Assembly (NCBI RefSeq): GCF_900104575.1
Contig: NZ_LT629730.1
Span: 186,001 to 250,000, forward strand
Reading direction: 5' to 3'
DNA: 64,000 nucleotides
DNA from: Bacillus tuaregi
GTDB lineage: Bacteria; Bacillota; Bacilli; Bacillales; Cytobacillaceae
The position numbers and the translations under genes are program-made. The notes under the pieces were generated by a model. The model saw only the letters and a list, made by a program, of their open reading frames with translations, searched no databases and had not been told where the DNA came from. This document shows positions 9,521 to 16,817 of the stretch, one piece after another (the stretch's first letter is position 1; each line of letters begins with the position of its first letter).

Positions 9521-9735
9521 CTATTCCTTTGCTAAAATGAACTTTCCAATCCCGTTGCATTCCAATGCAAACCAAACTGCTTTGCCATCGAAAGTAATCC
9601 CATGTGGTTCAGCGTTTTCGGTTTGAATCGGATATTCCTCGATGATTATATCACCAGTCAGTCGTCCAATCTTATTGGCGCCCCATTAAGCTTGGCAAAG
9701 CGGAATAGGGCGATTGTGATTATGTCATGGCCTTG
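9521..9735 (-). pseudogene. Decayed streptogramin B lyase (Vgb-like), C-terminal remnant
   Basis: Reading the minus strand toward the TAG at 9521-9523 gives [10 protein letters not shown], then [15 protein letters not shown] and [14 protein letters not shown]. This is the blade repeat of the virginiamycin B lyase/SMP-30-like propeller family (NKIGR-T-Y-P-PHGIT-G-WF). Upstream of ANKIG the matching sequence (FAKLNG) continues only in another frame and a stop interrupts the first, showing a frameshift. No start codon or N-terminal half is found before the MBL gene at 9780. The remnant ends 13 bases before the vat start, so the two once formed a vgb-vat pair. Confidence 0.65.
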
Positions 9736-9779
9736 CTTTTCTATAATAAACCTGCAACATCAGTACCGTCGCAGTGCTT

Positions 9780-10466
9780 CTATCTAGTTATCTTACCGCC
9801 ATGATAACAATAGTAGTTTTTAGCATTGAGTTGTTTAATCCTATTCAAGGACTGTTCTGCTTTTTCAAGATTTAAACAAAAGTGCGGGTTGGCAATCGCT
9901 AGTCCATGGTTTTCAAGAACAGCCGCATCGCCTGTGATGACACTTTCTAGGTTAGGAAAAAATAATGAAATATGCCCAGAGGTATGCCCTGGTGTGGCGA
10001 TTACTTGGCATTGATTATTTAAAATCATATCTCCATCCTGAACCTTTTCATCAATGGCAACAGGCTTCAGATTCTTAAGCTGCTGTATAAACCATTTGCC
10101 AAATTCCTGTTCTTCCTTTGGCAAGTCCTCTTGCATTTCTTCAGCTTGAACCAATCTTTCTGACTTGGCTTCACCACTAATATACTTTGCTTCTGTCTCG
10201 CTCGCTATCACTTGAGTCCAAGGATAGTTTTCCTTGAAATCATACAAGGAACCTATATGATCATCATCATAATGAGTAATGATGATATTTTTAAGTTGCT
10301 TCATGACATAGCCATTCTTTAAAATTTCCTTTTCGATTAAAGGGAGGAAATTCGCATATCCTGTATCGACCAGGGTTAGTTCATTCTCCATTCTAATTAA
10401 GCTTGGATAAATAACATTTTTTTCGCCATTGAACTCAAACTCAATGGGTAACTCGATAATCTCCAT
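9780..10466 (-). CDS. MBL-fold metallo-hydrolase
   Basis: A 228-residue soluble protein with the metallo-beta-lactamase fold. The metal motif reads THYDDDHIG (His65, Asp67, Asp69, His70), where the second histidine of the usual HxHxDH is aspartate. Further ligands lie in TPGHTSGHIS and TGDAAVLE. The variant HYDDDH is seen in other Bacillus MBL hydrolases, so activity is not excluded. AAGGAGG precedes the ATG at ideal spacing. It stands alone, just upstream of the decayed vgb-vat pair on the same strand. Substrate is unknown; glyoxalase-II-like or quorum-lactone roles are only guesses. Confidence 0.82.
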   Translation of the reverse strand: MEIIELPIEFEFNGEKNVIYPSLIRMENELTLVDTGYANFLPLIEKEILKNGYVMKQLKNIIITHYDDDHIGSLYDFKENYPWTQVIASETEAKYISGEAKSERLVQAEEMQEDLPKEEQEFGKWFIQQLKNLKPVAIDEKVQDGDMILNNQCQVIATPGHTSGHISLFFPNLESVITGDAAVLENHGLAIANPHFCLNLEKAEQSLNRIKQLNAKNYYCYHGGKITR

Positions 10467-10615
10467 CCTTTTCCTCCTTAGTGGTTTAAAGAGTAATTTT
10501 ACTTATGGGGTGGTAAAGTTTTTGGGAAATACCCTTACCAGCTTATTCATTTATTAGGAAGTTGATAAAATAGTACAGGTGCCAGTACCGCCCATTCAGC
10601 GTTCGCCCTAAACCA

Positions 10616-12028
10616 TTAAACCCGCTCACGTACACCTTTCCTCCAAGTAATAACTAAAGTCATTGCTCCATTTAAAGCCAAAATAACAATTAGACAATCG
10701 ATGAGAAGGGCAATATCTGGTGCAAAGAGTTTGACGCTCTTCCAAGGGGTCCTCATGATAGAACTAAACACTGGGATAAACCCAAGCGAAAGAAGTAGGA
10801 CGATGCTTCCTGTTATAAACCATCTCTTTTGGTTTAGCTCCTTTTTCCGTTTTAGCCTGAAAAATTGGAACAGGGTTAGAAGAGCAAGAAGGACTAGCAC
10901 AAGTACTATGCTCCATTGGATAGCAGGACTCTGCACTGTTAAGGGAGTGGGCGCTGAACCATCCATAATCGAGCGGATTCCCTTCATCACCTGCGAAACC
11001 TGGGCATCCTCTGTAAAATGATATTTATTCGTTAAAAGCACGGCCCCATAATCCTTCTCCGGTATAAAGAACATTTCCCCACGAAAATGTGGTGTAGCGC
11101 CGCCATGGAAGGGAAAATGCTCTTCTTTTGAAAAATGCCAGCCATATCCGTAGGTTTTCCCGTCCCCAGGCAATGCTTTTATTAAATCGAGACTTGCTTC
11201 TGAAAGTAAGTCGCCGCCTTCAAGCATGAAGGTTAAAAGCTTCGCCAAATCGCTCGCGCTTGAAGTCATATAGCCGTAGGGTGCTCCGGCATGGTCATAG
11301 AAACCATCACTACTTTTGGGTTTGCCAAACCATGACTCGAAGCCGGGAACAAATCCATTTTCCACGGAGGTTTCATAGTCGGCTGCAGCATGTATCATCC
11401 CAAGTGGTGTAAAAATGCGCTGCTCCACAAACGCTGAAAAGGTTTGCTGCGACACTTTTTCAATAATGGCACCTAGGAGTAAATAGTTTGCCGAGTTATA
11501 TTCATAATGCTCCCCAGGCTCACGCGATAACGTTACACCGCTCAGCTCCCCGACTGCCTCTATCATCGCGCCCTTGCTCTCCCGCTCCTCGTCGGTCACC
11601 TTAAGTCCATCCGATTGACGAATCCCGCTTGTTTGCTCTACTAGATGCCATACGGTAATCGGTGTTGAGCTGTCCGCTTGATACTTAAACGATGGGAGAT
11701 AGGTCTGTATCGGTTCATCCAGCTTAATTTTCCCGTCTTCGACTAACAGCATGACGGCCAAAGCAGTAATAGGCTTGCTCATGGAGCCGATCAGCATCGA
11801 GGTGTCAGCCTTCACCGCCGAACCATCACTGATTTTTCCCCACTGCTCCTGATAAATGGTTTCCCCGTTTTCGACAATCGCCAATGAGGCACCAGGGATT
11901 TGGTGGATCTCTAGGGCTTCCTCAACATATTCCTTAATCAGGGGGATCCGCTCATCCTGTTCAGCACTAACAGAAAATGGGCTGAACAGAAGGAGGATAA
12001 CTCCAATGGTAACGAATAATTTTTTCAT
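10616..12028 (-). CDS. Secreted/membrane serine hydrolase, class C beta-lactamase fold
   Basis: A 470-residue protein with an N-terminal signal peptide (to about residue 22, cleavage after VSA). The extracellular serine hydrolase domain has the SxxK motif SMSK at 82-85 and the third-motif-like FHGGATPHF. The second motif is YNSANYLLLG at 177-186, where the usual Y-x-N order appears as YNS. Three or four hydrophobic helices form the C-terminus (about 370-465), as in PbpX/esterase-type family members that stay in the membrane. The TetR gene lies 68 bases upstream on the same strand and probably shares its promoter. Substrate (peptidoglycan peptide, ester or D-amino-acid peptide) is not evident. 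Confidence 0.85.
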   Translation of the reverse strand: MKKLFVTIGVILLLFSPFSVSAEQDERIPLIKEYVEEALEIHQIPGASLAIVENGETIYQEQWGKISDGSAVKADTSMLIGSMSKPITALAVMLLVEDGKIKLDEPIQTYLPSFKYQADSSTPITVWHLVEQTSGIRQSDGLKVTDEERESKGAMIEAVGELSGVTLSREPGEHYEYNSANYLLLGAIIEKVSQQTFSAFVEQRIFTPLGMIHAAADYETSVENGFVPGFESWFGKPKSSDGFYDHAGAPYGYMTSSASDLAKLLTFMLEGGDLLSEASLDLIKALPGDGKTYGYGWHFSKEEHFPFHGGATPHFRGEMFFIPEKDYGAVLLTNKYHFTEDAQVSQVMKGIRSIMDGSAPTPLTVQSPAIQWSIVLVLVLLALLTLFQFFRLKRKKELNQKRWFITGSIVLLLSLGFIPVFSSIMRTPWKSVKLFAPDIALLIDCLIVILALNGAMTLVITWRKGVRERV

Positions 12029-12096
12029 TTTATCTCCTTTGAATGTTATAGACTTCTTATCTTTAAAAGCTGAATCCCGGTTACAGTCACAGATTA

Positions 12097-12666
12097 TTAT
12101 TTGTCATGAACAGAGCCCTTAAAATAAACCTGTAACAAATCAATTAATAGACTATACGTTTGCTCATGGTTATAGTTATCATCAATCATTTTTTGCAAGG
12201 CCAGTCCATCAAAGCAGGCCAATAAAATGCTTGCAAGCGCATCAGCCTTTTCTCCATTCCCAACCAGGCCTTGAATTGGATTCGAGATACTTTCTCTTCC
12301 AGTTTGTAAAATGGCTGCAACCTCTTGCTTAATAGAATCATTCTTTACTCCTAGCGAATAAAGCTCATAGCGCCAGCGATACCAATCCGGATCCTTTTCC
12401 ACTCTTGATTTTATTTCAAGCAGAACATCGATGGGACTAGTTGTCGTTTCATCTTGGCTATCATATTGACGATGGTATTGATTTTGAATATGTCCCTGTA
12501 TAGAAAGTAATAATTCTTCCTTACTTTTAAAATAATAGTGAACAAGACCTGGAGTAATGCCAGCTTCCTTGGCCACATCCTTTATCGAAGAGTTGTTAAA
12601 GCCATTCCTACTGAACACCTTATACGCTGCATCTATTAATTTTTGCCGTTTATCCTCAGCACTCAT
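12097..12666 (-). CDS. TetR/AcrR-family transcriptional regulator
   Basis: A 189-residue regulator. The N-terminal HTH (about residues 5-50) reads RQKLIDAAYKVFSRNGF, SSIKDVAKEAGITPGLVHYYFKSKEELL, a textbook TetR signature; the rest is the variable helical ligand domain. ATG at 12666 was chosen because GGAG is 7 bases upstream. The longer frame to 12696 would begin inside the operator palindrome at 12684-12697. That operator suggests it represses its own transcription and that of the serine hydrolase downstream. Inducer unknown. Confidence 0.88.
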   Translation of the reverse strand: MSAEDKRQKLIDAAYKVFSRNGFNNSSIKDVAKEAGITPGLVHYYFKSKEELLLSIQGHIQNQYHRQYDSQDETTTSPIDVLLEIKSRVEKDPDWYRWRYELYSLGVKNDSIKQEVAAILQTGRESISNPIQGLVGNGEKADALASILLACFDGLALQKMIDDNYNHEQTYSLLIDLLQVYFKGSVHDK

Positions 12667-12683
12667 ACCATCACTCCATATTA

Positions 12684-12697
12684 GTTGGTCAACCAAC
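12684..12697. promoter_or_regulatory. TetR-type operator
   Basis: GTTGGT and ACCAAC arms with a CA centre, 18 bases upstream of the TetR start. The form TTGGTtgACCAA is typical of TetR-family palindromes. Confidence 0.6.
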
Positions 12698-12866
12698 CAA
12701 ATATTAATTTATATTCAAGCTAATTGTCAATTCATTCCCTGATAATGGTTCTGTTTAGGAAAATTATGTATAATGGATAATAACTTCATTTGAGCGGGTA
12801 GTGAAAGAAACAGGTAGTCTTAGAAGTACAAAGTAGTGGTTCATCACGATAAAGGAGGAAATCTTT

Positions 12867-12968
12867 TTGAATGTATCCATTATCACTGTTATTTGTTTTT
12901 TCATCACAATAATTTGTCTTCTGTTTGTTGGAGGCGTGAAGCTTTACATAGAAAAAAGTAAACGATGA
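12867..12968 (+). CDS. Small single-span membrane protein (33 aa)
   Basis: A TTG-initiated frame preceded by an ideal AAAGGAGGAAA, with 8 bases between AGG and the start. The product is one hydrophobic helix (SIITVICFFITIICLLFVGG) followed by a short basic tail, KLYIEKSKR. A strong terminator lies 50 bases downstream, so it forms a complete monocistronic unit. No family is recognised. The size and layout fit bacterial small membrane proteins; a toxin role is possible but nothing shows it. Confidence 0.6.
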   Translation: MNVSIITVICFFITIICLLFVGGVKLYIEKSKR

Positions 12969-13021
12969 GGTATTTTTAGCTTAGAGATCTTTTTGATTGA
13001 AAATGAACATTGCCGATATAG

Positions 13022-13058
13022 AAAATAAAAGAGCAGCAAATAACTGCTCTTTTATTTT
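13022..13058. terminator. Rho-independent terminator
   Basis: AAAATAAAAGAGCAG and CTGCTCTTTTATTTT form a near-perfect 15-bp stem with a 7-base loop. It can work in both directions. Confidence 0.85.
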
Positions 13059-13214
13059 TATATCGATCGTTAGGTCAATAAATCTTCCATAGCAGCTTGA
13101 TAGATTTCCATTTGCATTCCCACTGCTGGGGTGATCATGGCTGTGATCGACAGAAAGCATGAAAGCATAATTAATCATAGCCATAATCAATTATGCAATA
13201 AACAACCGAAACTT

Positions 13215-13568
13215 CTATTTCTGGTTATACCCTCGTTCCCCATAAGGCTTCAGCTTCTCCAACCATTGCTCCTCCAGCTCGGCTAAGGCCTCTCTTTCGT
13301 TAAAATAAGGCTCATCCTTCTTTTTCAAGGTTTCGAGGATCTCTATTTCAAAGGCATCCTTACCATACTCGTTCCATTCCTTTTGCAATTCTTTATTCGT
13401 GGTATAGGAATTGGTTTCCAGCATGAATTGGATTCCGTTTAGCATTTTTACGTTTTTCGTACTACCGACTAATATTTTCTGGTTGATTGTATTCTTTATC
13501 TGGTAGACTCCTGCAGTAACGGCTGTTTCCTTAAATTGTTGTTTTAATGCTTTTTTGCGGTCCATCAT
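13215..13568 (-). CDS. GIY-YIG-like nuclease-family protein
   Basis: A 117-residue small protein. Residues ~18-70 resemble a GIY-YIG core: GVYQIKNTINQKILVGS stands for the GIY...YIG strands, followed by KEWNEYGKDAFEIEILE. The first tyrosine is kept as GVY, while YIG is replaced by LVG, so nuclease activity is doubtful. It lies 21 bases downstream of a DUF2087/LuxR-type regulator on the same strand and is probably co-transcribed. This pairing recurs in Bacilli according to general knowledge. Role unknown. Confidence 0.75.
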   Translation of the reverse strand: MMDRKKALKQQFKETAVTAGVYQIKNTINQKILVGSTKNVKMLNGIQFMLETNSYTTNKELQKEWNEYGKDAFEIEILETLKKKDEPYFNEREALAELEEQWLEKLKPYGERGYNQK

Positions 13569-13589
13569 TTTTCACCTACTATTTTGTAA

Positions 13590-14360
13590 TTACTTTTTCA
13601 ACCAATAACTGGTTCCATCCGGTTTACGGTCTAAAAATCCATAATCAACTAAATATCTTCTAATTAATACATAATCCTCATAATAGCCTTTTAATAGGCC
13701 ATTTAATTCTTGTTCACTATATTCGTAGTCATGCTTTAAATGATTCGCAATCTCCCTAAGGACAATCAGTCGCTGTTTTTCCTTTTGCGGATACTTCGTC
13801 AACCGACCTTCGGAGAAGTACTTATTCAATGCTTGCTCCTGTTCCTCATGTGTAATGTTATAGCGGTCATCAACCATTGTCGCGGTTTGATGCACGGGGA
13901 CAAAGGCTGGTGCATGCTCATCTTTTTCCTTTAATAATTCCATCATCGCTAAAAAAGTCTTCGCCTGGCGCTCCTTTTCTTTCAAAGCAAAACGATGATG
14001 ACGAATTGTAGAGGCACTGCCAATTTCCAGCTCTTTTTGTATTTCCTTGTCACTTTTTCCTTGGTAAAAAAGAGTTAACAAATTCTTTTGATGATCGGTA
14101 AGACCCGTCAGTTTTTTGTCCATACTTAATAAATAATCAAAGACAGATTGGTGGGTTCTTTCAATATGAATTCGCATATACCGCTCAGCTTCATAAAAAC
14201 GATTTTCATATGGATACACAAGCCCCTTTTCTATTCTCTCCGCACACAAAAGGCAAGTAAAAGCATGACTATCCTGGCTATACCCACTTTTCAGCTCCTC
14301 CAAAGAAGCACTCCAAAAAAGATCAGATAATTTCATTTGTATCATCACATCCAGTTTCAT
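13590..14360 (-). CDS. LuxR-type HTH regulator with C-terminal DUF2087
   Basis: A 256-residue protein in three parts. The N-terminal third has a possible zinc site (CLLCAERIEKG with a later RIHIERTH). A LuxR-like helix-turn-helix follows (about 90-140: GLTDHQKNLLTLFYQGKSDKEIQ, STIRHHRFALKEKERQ). The C-terminal DUF2087 domain (about 180-255) has EGRLTKYPQKEKQRLIVL, YSEQELNGLLKGYYEDY and VDYGFLDRKPDGTSYWL. The start is uncertain: ATG at 14360 has no clear ribosome site, and internal ATGs follow. Two matching palindromes lie immediately upstream. The downstream GIY-YIG-like gene is its likely partner. Confidence 0.78.
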   Translation of the reverse strand: MKLDVMIQMKLSDLFWSASLEELKSGYSQDSHAFTCLLCAERIEKGLVYPYENRFYEAERYMRIHIERTHQSVFDYLLSMDKKLTGLTDHQKNLLTLFYQGKSDKEIQKELEIGSASTIRHHRFALKEKERQAKTFLAMMELLKEKDEHAPAFVPVHQTATMVDDRYNITHEEQEQALNKYFSEGRLTKYPQKEKQRLIVLREIANHLKHDYEYSEQELNGLLKGYYEDYVLIRRYLVDYGFLDRKPDGTSYWLKK

Positions 14361-14364
14361 TTAA

Positions 14365-14419
14365 CAAACATAATTAATATTTGTTTGAATTAATATAAAC
14401 ATATTATATTATTGTTTAT
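14365..14419. promoter_or_regulatory. Twin operators upstream of the DUF2087 regulator
   Basis: CAAACA-N11-TGTTTG (14365-14387) and ATAAACA-N11-TGTTTAT (14395-14419) share the core AAACA-N11-TGTTT. Their centres are 31 bases apart, about three helical turns, so two dimers would sit on the same DNA face. Confidence 0.55.
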
Positions 14420-14432
14420 GTTGAGTCAAGAG

Positions 14433-14479
14433 GGTGCCTGTCACCACCCGAATAATCTTGTTTCACAGATTGTTTCACG
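14433..14479 (+). repeat. REP-like element, variant with inverted head
   Basis: The head reads GGTGCCTGTCACC, the reverse complement of the usual GGTGACAGGCACC. The tail ACCCGAATAATCTTGTTTCAC is in normal orientation. Confidence 0.7.
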
Positions 14480-14546
14480 AGTAAATATAACTGAAAAAGC
14501 ACGGGGTGTGGTTCCAATGTTTCGCTACTGAGTCAAGAGGTACCTG

Positions 14547-14789
14547 TCATTTGCCGTACGCCTGTATATAAAGGTGCTTTAGTGCCTTTTTCAGAGCTTT
14601 CTTTTTCCTGCGGGGGTCCTCACCAAATCCGATGCAATCTAAAAAAGGCGGTTCGTCCTGGCAAATGGTGACGGTGACTGCGTAGCGGTTTTTGTAGCGG
14701 ATAATCTCACATTCGATTTCATCCCCAACCTCGTTGATGATTTGTTTGACTTCTCTTGAGATGTAATTTCCTGGAAGGTATTCTTCCAA
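14547..14789 (-). CDS. Hypothetical 80-residue protein
   Basis: An open frame with a TTG start at 14789. No ATG lies between it and the preceding in-frame stop, and no good ribosome site is seen. The product is soluble: an acidic middle (EVGDEIECEIIRYKNRYAVTV) is followed by CQDEPPFLDCIGFGEDP and a very basic helix (RRKKKALKKALKHLYIQAYGK). The basic tail would suit nucleic acid contact. Not recognised. It may be a real small gene or a 5'-truncated one. Confidence 0.4.
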   Translation of the reverse strand: MEEYLPGNYISREVKQIINEVGDEIECEIIRYKNRYAVTVTICQDEPPFLDCIGFGEDPRRKKKALKKALKHLYIQAYGK

Positions 14790-15479
14790 ACTAAATCGCC
14801 GCCTTAAGTATTTTTTTCGGAAAAGCTAGTAAAAAACTAATCATTTAGCTGACACTTATTGGAATTATCTTTTAGTCTCATTATAAAATGGTAGTCCTAG
14901 ACTTACTATGAAGAAACAGCTCTCTGTGTGACAAATTCGTGCCAATTCATTTGTTGCGTTTGAAGAATAGGGAAAGTCAGCTCTGACAAAGCAAAAGCTA
15001 TTTTCGTAGAGTCTGTCAGTATAGACCCAAAAATAATGACAACGTTTTTATATTGGAAATCCTGTCAAAACATGCAATCGTTTCAAATAATGAAACTTCT
15101 AATCTCTCACAAGCAGTATTATTTCCCGTGCTTCAATAGACAGTAATTAGTCCTTTATCCCTATTAATCTGGGTTTCTAGCAGCGAATAAAAGAAGGGCT
15201 ATTTCTTCCCCTAATCTTAGTAAATTTTCTACTAAAAGAGAAGGAATCATGACCCAAATCCACTTTATACGATTTATCCTTAAGCTATTTCTAGTACTCC
15301 CATTCCTTTTAACTAATACCCCAGAACAGGGAAATACATAACAACCCCCATACTTATTACATATTGACCACATTTTTCCATTTATCTATGATAAACAAGT
15401 AGAAATATGTTGATAGATGTATATTTTTGTTGAGTGATGGGGAAATAGGCACTACCAATAGATTCATTTCGTTCAAGTT
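14790..15479. other. Gene-poor stretch
   Basis: About 690 AT-rich bases. The only open frame of note (minus strand, 15164-15373) has no ribosome site and no recognisable motif. I see no hairpin with a T-run. Confidence 0.4.
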
Positions 15480-15702
15480 TAACTTCATTCAGCAAATGCT
15501 TTTTGTACCGAAAGCTTGCGACAGGTACAGAAGTCCTCCACTTCTATAAGTGGGGGATGAATGCAAATGGTCCTTCGATTCAGTGGGGGTACAAACCCCG
15601 GCTGAATGAAGATAAGCCTCCGGCGAGTCTTGCGATTTTTTAAGGTAGTTTACCCGAGCGAGCTCAGGTAATCCGGACGCATATTCGACGGGCGGATTTG
15701 AT
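15480..15702 (+). repeat. 223-bp structured repeat, copy R1 (full length)
   Basis: Starts TAACTTCATTCAGC and ends TTTGAT. The inner part holds the hairpin CCACTT/AAGTGG, the hairpin ATTCAG...GGGG/CCCC...CTGAAT, and GGCTGAATGAAG closing onto the first bases. The 3' part carries a near-palindrome (TTACC, GAGC, GCTC, GGTAA) and CCGGACGC. Copies lie at 18061, 26819, 33315, 38420 and 42246. It resembles the structured ends of IS200/IS605-type elements; no transposase gene is present. Confidence 0.8.
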
Positions 15703-15740
15703 TAGAAGCATGTATCAAAAAAATTATGCAAAGGGGTAGT

Positions 15741-16805
15741 ATGATTGTGAGAAAGCTAGGTGTTTTTACTCTATTTATTGCCTTAATGATGGCATTAGCA
15801 GCTTGTTCATCCACTAGTGAAAAAACAGGTGGCGGAAGCAGCAATATCATGGATGTGTCGATTAAAGACGCTTCATACATTTTAGCCGGTAAGGACGATG
15901 GTGTTTCTGAAGATAAGGAAACAAAGAAAGGTCTACTAGCAGTTCAGTTAAAAATTAAAAATAAATCCGATTCAGAGATTTCCATTTCATCCTATGATGA
16001 CATCAGGATGTACGATGGAGAAAAGCAATTATCTCCTGAAACTGACGTATACTTTTCGGACCTTGATATCGACTACTACCAAAATGGGGATATTGGTGCG
16101 GACAAGGTGAAGGACTTCACCGTGATCGTCAATGTAGAAAAGGATAAAAAGTATGAGCTTGGTATCAAGCCATTTGTCAAAGGTTCAGAGGATGAAGCAA
16201 AGGAAATCAAAATTGAACTTGATACGAAAAAATATGCAGCAAGCTTTGACAAGCTCAATGATCCAGGAAAGGCGTTAACCGCTTATATTGAAACCATCTA
16301 CATGGACAAGGAAAACGCTGATTATGAAAAATATGTAACCGCCGATAAAGCCGCTCTTCAGGAAGAGGCTAAAAAGGCATTTAAAGAGGCTATTCAGGAT
16401 GGGTTCATTGATGTAACCGTGTCAGATGAGGAAATTGACAAGCAATATATCAATTATAAAACAGCCTTAGCGGAAAAGGCTAAAATTAATGCCGTAACAG
16501 TTGGAAATGCAGAGGGAAAAGCGGCTGTTTTAGTAGAATACTCTACGGTTCCATTAGTGGATTTATATGATTATGTGAATGAATACGATGAAGAATACTA
16601 TCAAAATACAGGTGATTATGAAGGCGGCCAGGAGTACGCGCTTTCAAAGCTTGATACAATCATCAGCTCCATCGAAGCAAAGGAAAGCAGAGAGAAATTA
16701 GAAATCCTAATGGTCGAAAAAGACGGGAAATGGACCGTTGATTTATCAGATGATTATGGGAAGGAACAATTAATCGACACCTTTGCTGCCGGTGAGGAAT
16801 ATTAA
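15741..16805 (+). CDS. DUF5105-type lipoprotein
   Basis: A 354-residue exported lipoprotein. The signal peptide ends in the lipobox LAAC, with the lipidated cysteine at 22. An N-terminal Ig-like domain of the DUF4352 type (about 35-150, with LLAVQLKIKNKSDSEISISS) is followed by a helical and beta DUF5105-like region (about 165-350). ATG at 15741 follows AAGGGG by 7-8 bases; an in-frame ATG at 15726 has no ribosome site. It forms an operon with the TcaA-like gene 12 bases downstream. Both probably work at the outer face of the membrane. Function unknown. Confidence 0.75.
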   Translation: MIVRKLGVFTLFIALMMALAACSSTSEKTGGGSSNIMDVSIKDASYILAGKDDGVSEDKETKKGLLAVQLKIKNKSDSEISISSYDDIRMYDGEKQLSPETDVYFSDLDIDYYQNGDIGADKVKDFTVIVNVEKDKKYELGIKPFVKGSEDEAKEIKIELDTKKYAASFDKLNDPGKALTAYIETIYMDKENADYEKYVTADKAALQEEAKKAFKEAIQDGFIDVTVSDEEIDKQYINYKTALAEKAKINAVTVGNAEGKAAVLVEYSTVPLVDLYDYVNEYDEEYYQNTGDYEGGQEYALSKLDTIISSIEAKESREKLEILMVEKDGKWTVDLSDDYGKEQLIDTFAAGEEY

Positions 16806-16817
16806 GGGGACGTGCAC

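Noticed and set aside
13081-13190. Possible short motility-type peptide on the minus strand near 13080-13140
   Set aside because: A 22-residue frame (MITPAVGMQMEIYQAAMED) looks protein-like but has no ribosome site and no confirmed family.
15164-15373. 69-residue minus-strand frame
   Set aside because: No ribosome site and no recognisable motif; the preceding ATG lies in AT-rich sequence. It may be a remnant but cannot be supported.
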